A stretch of 64,000 bases of DNA. Source: Bacilli bacterium. GTDB lineage: Bacteria > Bacillota_I > Bacilli_A > RF39 > UBA660. The stretch covers positions 1 to 64,000 of the forward strand of contig JAFSDH010000005.1 in the NCBI GenBank assembly GCA_017436345.1, written 5' to 3'. The notes under the pieces were generated by a model. The model was not told the origin of the DNA, ran no database searches, and worked only from the letters and a program-made list of their open reading frames with translations. This document shows positions 16,261 through 24,270 of the stretch, piece by piece (within the stretch, counting starts at the first letter, position 1; each line of letters begins with the position of its first letter). A program made the translations under genes and the position numbers.

Positions 16261-16518
16261 TCCAGCATTTATATGATTAGATAAAATAATAACATTAGGA
16301 TCATTCCCAAAAGAATTATTCATTGTATTAAGTCTTTCACTACGAGTTAAAGTTCTATCAGTATCACGGGTAATAACTACAGGTACTCCTAACTCATTAA
16401 AACGATTATACATATATAAAGCCGCTTGTAAATTTAAATCAGATTCTTTTATATTCCCATTTACAGCACCAGGATCACTCCCACCATGACCCGCATCAAC
16501 AACAATTCTATAATCCAT
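16256..16518 (-). pseudogene. 5' part of interrupted amidase gene
   Basis: First 86 codons of an Amidase_3 enzyme: MDYRIVVDAGHGGSDPGA (zinc ligand His in DAGHGG), KESDLNLQAALYMYNRF (Glu ligand) and VIILSNHINAGG (His ligand), with RBS AGGAGG. It then reads into the element, giving GDSHCVTNV and a stop at 16228. The rest of the enzyme and its LysM domains are at 2616-3779. Removal of the element restores NHINAG-GGEGAE in frame. As it stands, it would make a 96-aa non-functional fragment. Confidence 0.9.
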
Positions 16519-16533
16519 AAAATAACCTCCTGA
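16479..16533. repeat. direct repeat, copy A (amidase start)
   Basis: 55 bp from the amidase RBS through codon 13. Repeated at 23504-23557 with about four differences (one single-base gap). Both copies flank the 16.5-23.5 kb island. Confidence 0.85.
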
Positions 16534-16623
16534 GATATCATATGAGTGTCTAGAGATATTGTGCCAAAAAGTATAACTTAACAATCTCACATGCATTATT
16601 AAAATCTTCTATCAAATCTAATA

Positions 16624-16809
16624 TTATTTTTTTATATCTAAATGGAAAGCAATCGCAAATCTAATAATACTGCTATTTTTTATATCATTAAATCCACATC
16701 TAGTTAAATTAAATTTTTCTTTGAGATAAGCATCAGACTTATTACATATTAAACAATCATTTATATAAGCAATTTCTTCTTTTGATATAGTTTCATATAA
16801 CTTTTTCAA
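16624..16809 (-). CDS. small protein, TTG start, overlapping upstream ORF
   Basis: 61-aa protein (LKKLYETISKEEIAYINDCL ... FHLDIKK), start TTG at 16809. It overlaps the 16793-16903 ORF in another frame. The two may be a coupled pair, or one gene broken by a frameshift (the first ends ...EETFEKVI where the second begins KKLYETI). No family recognised; helical with two cysteines. Confidence 0.45.
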   Translation of the reverse strand: MKKLYETISKEEIAYINDCLICNKSDAYLKEKFNLTRCGFNDIKNSSIIRFAIAFHLDIKK

Positions 16810-16903
16810 AGGTTTCTTCTATATTATAATCTTTCACTTCATCTCTACTTAAAATAAAAGAATCTACATAAATTAATTGTTCATTTACTTCACTTAAGTT
16901 CAT
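16793..16903 (-). CDS. small ORF (36 aa) in the island leader
   Basis: ATG at 16903 preceded by GGAGGGATAGCT, giving MNLSEVNEQLIYVDSFILSR... and a TGA stop. Excellent RBS, downstream of the promoter at 17124-17151. It overlaps the TTG-start ORF by 17 bp. Function unknown. Confidence 0.45.
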   Translation of the reverse strand: MNLSEVNEQLIYVDSFILSRDEVKDYNIEETFEKVI

Positions 16904-16916
16904 AGCTATCCCTCCA

Positions 16917-16966
16917 TAAAAATAAAAAGAGAAAAATTAAAGATAATTAAATTCTCTCTTCATATG
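16917..16966 (-). promoter_or_regulatory. leader hairpin with U-tail
   Basis: Minus-strand AGAGAATT...AATTTTTCTCT (about 16929-16962) followed by TTTTTATTTTT, just upstream of the RBS at 16908. It looks like an attenuator in the 5' leader of the two small ORFs. Confidence 0.45.
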
Positions 16967-17123
16967 TTTAAATTATTAAATTTTTTATATTTATTTATCT
17001 CATATTATCACCTCAAAAAAAGTAAAATATAAATTAATTCATAATAATAGAATCAACTGATATCTTACTTTTTAAATTAGGTTATAATATTTAATAAAAA
17101 ATACAACTCTCGCATTTTACTTA

Positions 17124-17151
17124 ATTATACCACTTGACAAATCATTATCAA
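17124..17151 (-). promoter_or_regulatory. promoter of the small-ORF unit
   Basis: TTGATA (17146-17151), 16-bp spacer, TATAAT (17124-17129) with an extended -10 (TGGTATAAT). It reads toward 16903. The interval 16904-17213 has no gene; it holds this promoter, the phased repeats and the leader hairpin. Confidence 0.65.
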
Positions 17152-17155
17152 GAAA

Positions 17156-17198
17156 GATTCATGACAAGTTCATGTTAGTTTATGTCATTTTCATGTCA
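17156..17198. promoter_or_regulatory. four helically phased repeats upstream of -35
   Basis: Minus-strand units TGACATGAAAA, TGACATAAAC, TAACATGAACT, TGTCATGAATC, each 10-11 nt long and so on the same DNA face, immediately upstream of the -35. A typical layout for an activator that contacts RNA polymerase. Confidence 0.6.
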
Positions 17199-17213
17199 TT
17201 GAATGTAATTAGC

Positions 17214-17714
17214 CTAATTTAACATATTTTCAATATCGTTTATCTTATTATCAATATATAATTCAATCTCAGACAATATCATATCTATATCTTTAGATTC
17301 GACTAGTTTTTTTAAATATGCATATCTTTCATTAACAACATTTATGCCTTTATCACATAATTCAAATATGCCACTTATTTCAAAAAATTCCCCTTCTTCA
17401 TCAATATATGACATACTTAATCCACATTCATATAAAAATATTTCTTTTTGTGGAAGTACATTATAGTTTTCTTCTAATTCAATGGGTGTTAAATGTTTTA
17501 TTTGAAACTTATATATTTTGAAACTATAATTTTCAACATTCACAATTTCTGATGAAAGAATAGAATAATTTATCTCTTTAATACTAACTTTATTATCTTT
17601 TTTATTTATATACCAATTCATTATATAATTTTCATCTTTAAAATCATGTTTAAAAAATAAACCATATAATTTAATAGATTTTTTATAAATTTTTTCAAAT
17701 CGCTCATTTTTCAT
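17214..17714 (-). CDS. orphan cytoplasmic protein
   Basis: 166-aa soluble protein starting MKNERFEKIYKKSIKLYG; the ATG at 17714 follows TGGAG at 6 bp, and an upstream ATG has no RBS. It has aromatic-rich beta-like segments (YSFKIYKFQIKHLTPIEL; EIFLYECGLSMSYIDEEGEF) and a helical tail. No family recognised. The size and beta-rich make-up, and its position next to an exporter and secreted proteins, would suit an immunity protein, but that is speculation. Confidence 0.6.
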   Translation of the reverse strand: MKNERFEKIYKKSIKLYGLFFKHDFKDENYIMNWYINKKDNKVSIKEINYSILSSEIVNVENYSFKIYKFQIKHLTPIELEENYNVLPQKEIFLYECGLSMSYIDEEGEFFEISGIFELCDKGINVVNERYAYLKKLVESKDIDMILSEIELYIDNKINDIENMLN

Positions 17715-17841
17715 AACCAACTCCACATTTTCATTAAAATTGCATAACCACATCCCCAATCGACACCACCATTATAAATACTTATAATAACTAACTAAAA
17801 CCACTAAATTAGCGATTTTTGTAACTAATTTGGCTACAAAC

Positions 17842-17865
17842 AAAAAAGAGTATTTAATACTCTTA
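17842..17865 (-). terminator. terminator of the ABC exporter operon
   Basis: AAGAGTATT-A-AATACTCTT followed by TTTT on the minus strand, overlapping the stop of the second permease. Confidence 0.8.
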
Positions 17866-18903
17866 ATTTTTTATTAATTTAACTATATTAATTTTATAAA
17901 TAATGAAAAAAAGTATAAACGCCACAAATAATAAAAGCATAATAAAATAAAGTAAACATCTAAAAATTATACTAATTGTTATAATTAATTCACTAAAAAC
18001 AATATATATAATAAATAAAATGAGAATAGTTGGTAATAATGATAATAATAATAATAACAATGAATAAAAAGTCATTAATAACGAAATTCTAATATTTGAA
18101 TAACCAACACTTTTCATAATCGCAATATCATATTTATTATCATAAATTATAATACAACCTGTAATAACAATAACTAAAAAACAAAATATAGTTAATAAAT
18201 TAGATAAATTTTGAAAAATACTACAAAAATTATAATACCTTTCAATTAATTGACTATTACTATCGTAAACTATTATATCGTAATTTTCCAATAAATTAAC
18301 ACTAGTTAAAAACTCGTCTATATTTTCATAATCATTTATTTTAACCACTACTTCATTAACATCTTCCAAATTACTAATCTCATTCATTAAATCATATGAC
18401 ATAAAAATAGGATAATCAATACTATGATATGAACTAAATCTACGCTCATTTGAATCATAGAATCCAACTATTTTCAATTCATAAGTAACATCTTTTATAT
18501 TTAATTTAATAACATCATTAAGCTTATATTTATTATTTTTTTGAACAATAATTTCATTTCTTGAATTAATATGCTTCCCATCAGTAAGAGGAATTAAACT
18601 ATTATCTTCATATATATAATCATATATATCATCACTTACATATAGTAAAGGATAAAAATCTTCAATATTTTTTAAAACTTCAATATCTTTTTTTATAGCA
18701 GCATATCCGTTTGCACTTCCAATAACTATATAGTTATGATCAATATTATCCAACTTAATTTTATTATATTTATTTTTAAATTCATTATTCAATCCTGAAA
18801 CAACAATATAAAATATAGTCATTATACAAAAAATTATAATGGAAAATCTACACAACTTTTTTTTATTTAAAATATTTAAAAATAAAAAACTATATTTCTT
18901 CAT
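17863..18903 (-). CDS. FtsX-like ABC permease (second subunit)
   Basis: 346-aa permease. N-terminal TM helix (CRFSIIIFCIMTIFYIVVSGL), a ~190-residue MacB-like extracytoplasmic domain (residues 50-225), then three TM helices in FtsX order near residues 230-255, 275-305 and 310-340, with the conserved KSVGYSNIRISLL cytoplasmic loop. It starts inside the end of the previous permease gene (14-bp overlap), so the two are made together, probably as a heterodimer with the ATPase at 20079. Confidence 0.85.
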   Translation of the reverse strand: MKKYSFLFLNILNKKKLCRFSIIIFCIMTIFYIVVSGLNNEFKNKYNKIKLDNIDHNYIVIGSANGYAAIKKDIEVLKNIEDFYPLLYVSDDIYDYIYEDNSLIPLTDGKHINSRNEIIVQKNNKYKLNDVIKLNIKDVTYELKIVGFYDSNERRFSSYHSIDYPIFMSYDLMNEISNLEDVNEVVVKINDYENIDEFLTSVNLLENYDIIVYDSNSQLIERYYNFCSIFQNLSNLLTIFCFLVIVITGCIIIYDNKYDIAIMKSVGYSNIRISLLMTFYSLLLLLLSLLPTILILFIIYIVFSELIITISIIFRCLLYFIMLLLFVAFILFFIIYKINIVKLIKN

Positions 18904-20089
18904 CTACAAATCCACCGATTATAGAATTATCATTATTTTTTAAAGATATATATATAGATAATAAAGAAACAAATAGCACAAATATAAAACTCATTAAAAT
19001 TGAAAAATAAGAAATACATATAGGGCAACCAGTTTTTATATCTGCAATAAAAATATTATTTAAAACAATATAAATGATAAAACAAATAAGAAGTGTTATT
19101 AAAAAGCTAATTATAGACAATATACAAGATTCTAAATAGTTAACTTTAATTAATTTTTTATCATCATAACCTAATGCCATATATATCAAATTATTCTTTT
19201 TATTATATTGAATAAATTTATTGTTATATACTAATAGAATAATGAAAGTAATAACCATAACAATTAAAGCAATAACAATTAATACATTCACAATAAAGTC
19301 TACACCTGTTGTATCGATTTTTCCCAAGCTAACAACCAAATATCCCATATCAGAAATAATCTTTTGAGTATTGTCCAGTTCATTTGTATTACTAACAACT
19401 ACTATCGCAGAGTTAGAAAGGCCTATAGTACTACAATCCTCTTTTTCTGAGTCACATTCTTTTTTATATTGCTCAATCTCTTTTTTATATATTTCTAAAA
19501 TATTATTTTGCGTAGTAAAACAAACATTATAATCACCATAAGTATATGAATTAACATCAAAAATTCCAATTATTTTATATTTTTCTTCATAATTTAATGA
19601 TTTCAAAATAAAAGATTTATTCAAAAATTCATTTCCATCATGTAAATTATTTAAAAAAGATTTATCATAACTTTCAGAATCAGCACCCAAATAAAATTGT
19701 GATGGACATATCATTGTATATCTCTCTTCCTCATCAGAAAGATTATTCCCCTTTAATATTTTCAAATAATTATCAGGAACACCAATTAAATTCAATGATT
19801 CACCTTTTTCAGTAGTAACATAATGACTATAAGAATTATAATCAGCAACATAATCAATATTTTCGATATCATTTAGTTCATCAATATTAGTTATATTATG
19901 CACTAATAAAATGCGATAATTAATATTACCATTAACTTGATTATCAATCAAATTTGTAAAAGTTTTAGAAAAACTTGAAACAACTATAATTGTAGTCATC
20001 GAAATAACTAAAAGGAATATATTTAATATATTTATTTTTTTTTGCAAAAAACTTTTTTTAGCTAAAAATAAATAATATTTAAATTTCAT
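18890..20089 (-). CDS. FtsX-like ABC permease (first subunit)
   Basis: 399-aa permease of the MacB/LolCE type: TM helix 1 (KINILNIFLLVISMTTIIVVS), a large extracytoplasmic domain (~residues 40-255) and three C-terminal TM helices, with the loop YMALGYDDKKLIKVN before TM3. It overlaps the ATPase stop by 11 bp. The extracytoplasmic domain contains CDSEKEDC and a C-terminal GCPIC, possibly disulfide-forming, unlike the partner permease. Confidence 0.85.
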   Translation of the reverse strand: MKFKYYLFLAKKSFLQKKINILNIFLLVISMTTIIVVSSFSKTFTNLIDNQVNGNINYRILLVHNITNIDELNDIENIDYVADYNSYSHYVTTEKGESLNLIGVPDNYLKILKGNNLSDEEERYTMICPSQFYLGADSESYDKSFLNNLHDGNEFLNKSFILKSLNYEEKYKIIGIFDVNSYTYGDYNVCFTTQNNILEIYKKEIEQYKKECDSEKEDCSTIGLSNSAIVVVSNTNELDNTQKIISDMGYLVVSLGKIDTTGVDFIVNVLIVIALIVMVITFIILLVYNNKFIQYNKKNNLIYMALGYDDKKLIKVNYLESCILSIISFLITLLICFIIYIVLNNIFIADIKTGCPICISYFSILMSFIFVLFVSLLSIYISLKNNDNSIIGGFVDEEI

Positions 20090-20765
20090 TTTTACTTTCC
20101 AAAAATTTACCTTTTCTCATATTAATAACAACATCAGCATATTCCTTAACAATATTATTATGACTAACAATAATAACACATTTGCCTTCTTCAGACATCT
20201 TTTTAAGTTTTTCTAAAATATATTTTTCATTTTCTTCATCCAAATTACCCGTTGGTTCATCAGCTAATATAATAGATGGATTATTTGCAATTGCTCTAGC
20301 AATTGCAACTCTTTGCTGTTCACCACCACTTAATTCTTTAGGGTAATGATTTATACGTTCTCCTAAACTGACCTCACACAAAAGATCTTTTGATTTCTTT
20401 CTTAAATCAAGACTATTATAATCACCATTAATTAACATAGGTAACATGACATTTTCATAAGCTTTCATTGTGTTATTCAAATAATAACTTTGAAAAATAA
20501 AACCTATTTTCCTATTTCGAAGTGCATTTTGTTCTTTCATAGTTATTTTACTAATATCTTTTCCATCAATATAAATCTTCCCAGAATCAATTTTATCTAA
20601 AAGACCTAAACATTGAACTAATGTACTTTTTCCACTACCGGAATGACCCATAATAGCATACATTTTTCCATATTCAAAATTATATGATAAATTATTAATT
20701 GCCAAAATTAATTCTTCTTTTAAATGATACTTTTTAATAATATTATCAATACTAATCGCAATCAT
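20079..20765 (-). CDS. ABC transporter ATP-binding protein (LolD/MacB type)
   Basis: 228-aa ATPase with Walker A GHSGSGKST, Q-loop FIFQSYYLN, signature LSGGEQQRVAIARA, Walker B IILADEPTGNLD and switch His in IIVSHNN. It energises the two FtsX permeases that follow. Such tripartite sets export peptides or give peptide resistance or sensing in Bacillota. The first gene of the exporter trio; a stable hairpin separates it from the secreted-protein gene upstream. Confidence 0.95.
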   Translation of the reverse strand: MIAISIDNIIKKYHLKEELILAINNLSYNFEYGKMYAIMGHSGSGKSTLVQCLGLLDKIDSGKIYIDGKDISKITMKEQNALRNRKIGFIFQSYYLNNTMKAYENVMLPMLINGDYNSLDLRKKSKDLLCEVSLGERINHYPKELSGGEQQRVAIARAIANNPSIILADEPTGNLDEENEKYILEKLKKMSEEGKCVIIVSHNNIVKEYADVVINMRKGKFLESKNEI

Positions 20766-20782
20766 AAAATCATCTCCCTATA

Positions 20783-20818
20783 TTATAATATAAGGAAGAA
20801 ACCTTCCTTATATTATAT
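20783..20818 (-). promoter_or_regulatory. long hairpin between secreted protein and exporter
   Basis: AATATAAGGAAG-gttt-CTTCCTTATATT on the minus strand, with no U-tail. Likely protects the upstream mRNA end or damps read-through, so that the secreted protein is made in excess of the exporter. Confidence 0.55.
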
Positions 20819-20826
20819 ACTGTATC

Positions 20827-21285
20827 CTATGTATAATTATAAATATCTGCTTCACCACTTAAAGAACCATATCCAGCACCATCGTGTCCATATGTACTAA
20901 AACCAAAATATCTCTTTCCATCTCCACAGTTACCTGCATATATTTTCTTTAAAGTTCCAACTGAACTAACGTTAAAAGTAGTTGTTCCACTATACTTTGT
21001 TTGAGTCCCATATTTAATCCCCAATCTATATAATGGCCTAATTAATTCGACATATAATCGCACTTGACCAGGACTTAAATCCCCTTCTAAAAGCGTGCTT
21101 GGTGTAATATCAAGCCTATAATAATCATAATCATAAGTACGTTCTTTACCAATCAAAGTCGAGTTATGAGAAATATATATAGTACTATCATACCATCGAC
21201 CATCTGCCTTAACTACAACTCCAGCAGTTAACATTAATATAAACGCAACAGCAAAAGTAATACTTCTTTTTAAAAGTTTATTCAT
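20827..21285 (-). CDS. secreted protein, bacteriocin-like context
   Basis: 152 aa with a Sec signal peptide (KRSITFAVAFILMLTAGVVVKA) probably cut before DGRWYDS. The mature ~125 residues are beta-rich and Gly/Tyr-rich (YFGFSTYGHDGAGYGSLSGE). The ATG at 21285 follows AAAGGAGG. No family recognised. It lies between another secreted protein and an ABC exporter, under a membrane XRE regulator, a layout common for bacteriocins or exported toxins; this is inference from context only. Confidence 0.6.
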   Translation of the reverse strand: MNKLLKRSITFAVAFILMLTAGVVVKADGRWYDSTIYISHNSTLIGKERTYDYDYYRLDITPSTLLEGDLSPGQVRLYVELIRPLYRLGIKYGTQTKYSGTTTFNVSSVGTLKKIYAGNCGDGKRYFGFSTYGHDGAGYGSLSGEADIYNYT

Positions 21286-21351
21286 AAATTCACCTCCTTT
21301 CACCTATAACTCTAAAATAAAATTTAAAAAATTTACACCTATAAACCAGTT

Positions 21352-21402
21352 ATTTTAGTAACCAATTTAGTTACAAAATAAAAAAGGATTAAAAAATCCT
21401 TT
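21352..21402 (-). terminator. terminator and GTAAC-dyad after secreted gene
   Basis: AAAGGATT...AATCCTTT followed by TTTTATTTT at 21378-21402, then a second dyad GTAACcAATTTaGTTAC at 21355-21374. Similar ~40-bp blocks (GTAACYAATTTRGYTAC plus A-run) recur at 17818-17850 and 22205-22232, all downstream of island genes. Confidence 0.7.
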
Positions 21403-22119
21403 CTACCAGTTTCCTGACCAACTAACAGACGCAGTACTTATACTATCATAATAATTATAAACTGATGAATTTAAAACAATTCCAGAGGTATCAACAGAAT
21501 ACTGTTTAGCTTGATTAGCAGTTACACTACTTGTTGCGTGTGAATAATCACCATATGCTGTTTGCGAGTATAAAGTAGAATTACTATTTTTCTCTACATT
21601 ATAATAAAATGTAACTTGTAAAGTAACGAAATCACCTGTTGGTAGTTTGAATGACGCTCCTGCTCCATTTGAAAAAGATTGTTTTGTCGCTGTAGTTGTT
21701 GTTGTACAAGTTGATATCTCTGTACAATATTTTAAATTAAATGTAGGAGATCCAGCCATTTTTACACTACTATTATGACCAATGCCTATAATATCATAAC
21801 TTCTTACTTTAGGCATTTTTTTCCAATCTAAAACTACTTTATATCGATAATATGAGCCGTTACTCAAAATTGATGTAGTCATTTTCTTATACTCAGTAGA
21901 TATATAGCTAGAAATGCGAGGAGAAATTCCCTCATTAATATTAGAAAATTCATATTCTTCTTTTGAAATTTCTTCTGTATAAGAAGTAGAAAAATTAATT
22001 GTTGTGGTTTTAAAGTATTTTTCGTTAGATGACACAATTTCAAAATCTCCTTCGTCCGCAAAAGCTAAGGTAGGAATAGTAGCAAACATAGCTATCAATA
22101 CAATTATTATTTTTTTCAT
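21403..22119 (-). CDS. secreted protein, second
   Basis: 238 aa. Signal peptide MKKIIIVLIAMFATIPTLAFA, then a Ser/Thr/Tyr-rich mature domain with two cysteines (KYCTEISTCTTT) and C-terminal SISTASVSWSGNW. RBS AAAGGAG. No known family recognised. It is the first gene after the membrane XRE regulator and is followed by a terminator, so it is its own unit. Confidence 0.6.
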   Translation of the reverse strand: MKKIIIVLIAMFATIPTLAFADEGDFEIVSSNEKYFKTTTINFSTSYTEEISKEEYEFSNINEGISPRISSYISTEYKKMTTSILSNGSYYRYKVVLDWKKMPKVRSYDIIGIGHNSSVKMAGSPTFNLKYCTEISTCTTTTTATKQSFSNGAGASFKLPTGDFVTLQVTFYYNVEKNSNSTLYSQTAYGDYSHATSSVTANQAKQYSVDTSGIVLNSSVYNYYDSISTASVSWSGNW

Positions 22120-22204
22120 TTTTTTCTCCTTTCAATTAGAAGTATTTACACCTTCTTACAAATTATATATTATATAAACAATATTTTTTATACCAACAAA
22201 ATAG

Positions 22205-22232
22205 AGAAAAAAGTAACCAAATTGGTTACTTT
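22205..22232 (-). terminator. terminator of the membrane XRE gene
   Basis: AAGTAACCAA-T-TTGGTTACTT followed by TTTTTT on the minus strand; the arms overlap the stop codon region. Confidence 0.75.
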
Positions 22233-22975
22233 CTCTCTACTAAATTAAAATCAATTGAATGAGATTCAACAACATCATCTTCTGTAGTGAAACTAATATA
22301 AGCATACAAATCATCTAAACTATTAATATCCAGTTTTGCATCTTCAATACTAATTAATATATTGTCTAGAATATTACTTAAAAGTTGTGGTTCTTCACCT
22401 TCGTCAAGCACTACTCCGTTTGTAATTAATGTCACATTACCATAATTAAGTTCAAACATAAATTCTTTTACTTTTATTTCTAAATTGGTTCCCTCATAAT
22501 TATCGTTAAAAGATAGCCTGTTAATAAAAAGCATAGATTTTTCATGATTAAGACCTACATAACCATTTATTGTATATCCCTTATTATTTGAGTGAATTTC
22601 ATACAAATGAAATTCATTATACTTGATAACTCCAATTATTAATAGAAATAAAAAAACTACCAAAAATAAAATTAACAAAAAAATTTTTACATATTTAATT
22701 TTAGATTTTTTCGTATAATATTTGATTGCTTCTACAGCTCCATCATCAATATTAGAATCTGTTTCTTTAGACTTGCAATTTAATAACTCGCTTACCGAAA
22801 TACCTAATACTTCACTCAATAGCGATAATAAACCTATATCAGGTGCAGAAATACCTCTTTCCCATTTAGAAATAGTTTTGGGATGAACATTCAATTTATC
22901 TGCTAATTTCTCTTGAGTCAATCTTTTTTCTTTTCTCATTTGAGCAATATACTTACCTAATTCATTTAAATCCAT
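22226..22975 (-). CDS. membrane-anchored XRE family regulator
   Basis: 249 aa: an N-terminal HTH (residues 3-62, LGKYIAQMRKEKRLTQEKLADKLNVHPKTISKWERG), a linker, one TM helix (VKIFLLILFLVVFLFLLIIGVI, ~95-120) and an extracytoplasmic beta-rich domain. This one-component layout lets it sense an outside signal and act on DNA. Neighbours suggest it controls the secreted proteins and exporter (inference). Confidence 0.8.
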   Translation of the reverse strand: MDLNELGKYIAQMRKEKRLTQEKLADKLNVHPKTISKWERGISAPDIGLLSLLSEVLGISVSELLNCKSKETDSNIDDGAVEAIKYYTKKSKIKYVKIFLLILFLVVFLFLLIIGVIKYNEFHLYEIHSNNKGYTINGYVGLNHEKSMLFINRLSFNDNYEGTNLEIKVKEFMFELNYGNVTLITNGVVLDEGEEPQLLSNILDNILISIEDAKLDINSLDDLYAYISFTTEDDVVESHSIDFNLVERK

Positions 22976-23051
22976 AATAACCTCACACTACTTGAAAGTT
23001 TTCTCCTTAATTATATCAAATCTTATTAATAATTTATAATAAAATCAAAAA

Positions 23052-23321
23052 TTAAAAATTTCTATCTATAAAAAATTCTTTTATATCAACTTCTAAAACT
23101 CTTGATATTCTATATAATACTGCAATACTAAAAGATTGTTGAACTTTAGCAGATTCAATATTACTAATCAAACTATGGCTTAAACCACATAATTCTGCTA
23201 ATTTTTCTTGAGTCATCCTTCCATAACTACTATATTTACTATTATTATGCATCCTATAATATTTAATATTTTTACTAATAACATCATAAATATATCTATC
23301 ATCATTCGGATCAAATTTCAT
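23052..23321 (-). CDS. small XRE family transcriptional regulator
   Basis: 89 aa. HTH_3 domain: YGRMTQEKLAELCGLSHSLISNIESAKVQQSFSIAVLYRI, with the second helix at SHSLISNIESA. The start at 23321 follows AGGTGG; upstream in-frame ATGs have none. Probably a repressor for the island. Confidence 0.75.
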   Translation of the reverse strand: MKFDPNDDRYIYDVISKNIKYYRMHNNSKYSSYGRMTQEKLAELCGLSHSLISNIESAKVQQSFSIAVLYRISRVLEVDIKEFFIDRNF

Positions 23322-23477
23322 ACTACTACCACCTATATATATTTTCTCATTTATGGTAGATAAAACCTCTATAATAAGTGTCATTACTGACAATTCAATA
23401 TAAATTTATTATTGAAACTTCATAATAAAAAGAAGATACTTTATTAAAGCATCTTTCATTTCATAGATTATCATTCG

Positions 23478-23543
23478 TTACACCTTTAATTTGGGGAACT
23501 CTATCCCACCATGTCCTGCATCAACAACAATTCTATAATCCAT
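23478..23543 (-). pseudogene. amidase 5' remnant (21 codons)
   Basis: RBS AGGAGG and MDYRIVVDAGHGG, then an unrelated IEFPKLKV and a stop. The first 13 codons are nearly identical to the start at 16518. It is the upstream edge of the second island's direct repeat. Too short to function. Confidence 0.8.
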
Positions 23544-23557
23544 ATATAACCTCCTGA
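23504..23557. repeat. direct repeat, copy B (amidase start)
   Basis: 54 bp matching 16479-16533; the same orientation. Beyond the repeat, sequence identity ends abruptly on both sides. Confidence 0.85.
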
Positions 23558-23590
23558 AATATAATATAAATATAAAAATATATTGTGAAA

Positions 23591-23622
23591 ATAAAGAAGA
23601 TATAATAACTATATCTTTTTCA
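23591..23622 (-). terminator. terminator of the uraA-upp operon
   Basis: AAGATATA-gtta-TTATATCTT followed by CTTTATTTT on the minus strand, just after upp. Confidence 0.7.
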
Positions 23623-23635
23623 TTATATAAACTAA

Positions 23636-24262
23636 TTACTTAGTTCCAAAAATCCTATCCCCGGCATCACCAAGACCTGGAACTATATAACCAATTTCAT
23701 TTAATTTTTCATCAATAGCTGCACAATAAATTGTAACATCAGGATGAACTTCATTAATCTTTTCTATTCCTTCAGGAGCTGCAATAATACATAAAAATTT
23801 TATCTTTTTAGCTCCACTTTCTTTAAGTCTAGTAATAGCATCTACTCCGGATCCACCAGTAGCTAGCATTGGATCAAGAACTATTACTTCTCTTTTATCT
23901 ATATCTTTTGGCATCTTATAATAATACTCTACAGGCTTTAAAGTTTCTTCATTTCGATAAAGTCCAATATGACCTATTTTAGCATTAGGCATAACTTTAA
24001 TTAAACCATCAAGCATACCTGTTCCTGCTCTTAAAATAGGTACAAAAGCATAATTATCATCATTTAACTTTTTACCTTTAGTTTTACACATAGGAGTTTC
24101 TATTTCTATATCTTCTAAAGAGGCATCTTTTAAGGCTTCATAACATAAGATTGTTGAAAGTTCACTAATTAATTCTCTAAACTCTTTAGTACCTGTATTT
24201 TTATCTCTTAAAATACTTAATTTATGAAGTACTAAGGGATGATCTAACTTAATAGCATTCAT
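23636..24262 (-). CDS. upp: uracil phosphoribosyltransferase
   Basis: 208-aa enzyme that makes UMP from uracil and PRPP for pyrimidine salvage. Full family length, with the PRPP-binding motif [13 protein letters not shown], the uracil pocket ending [15 protein letters not shown] and conserved [10 protein letters not shown]. It is 8 bp downstream of the uracil permease gene, so uptake and phosphoribosylation are produced together. Confidence 0.97.
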   Translation of the reverse strand: MNAIKLDHPLVLHKLSILRDKNTGTKEFRELISELSTILCYEALKDASLEDIEIETPMCKTKGKKLNDDNYAFVPILRAGTGMLDGLIKVMPNAKIGHIGLYRNEETLKPVEYYYKMPKDIDKREVIVLDPMLATGGSGVDAITRLKESGAKKIKFLCIIAAPEGIEKINEVHPDVTIYCAAIDEKLNEIGYIVPGLGDAGDRIFGTK

Positions 24263-24270
24263 TCTATCAC

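Larger units (their letters stand above)
16534..23503. mobile_element. second island bounded by amidase-start repeats
   Basis: ~7 kb between direct repeats of the amidase start. Its upstream copy is a 21-codon remnant at 23478-23543; the downstream copy is the start of the amidase that the first element then split. The content is accessory (ABC exporter, secreted proteins, two XRE regulators, several orphan ORFs) and differs from the housekeeping genes beyond 23636. No recombinase gene is present, so it may be a cured or decayed integrative element, or the result of a tandem amidase duplication followed by deletion. Confidence 0.6.

Noticed and set aside
16228-16596. Complete short amidase gene
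   Set aside because: The frame runs into the element after codon 86; the missing half is at 2616-3779 and joins in frame.
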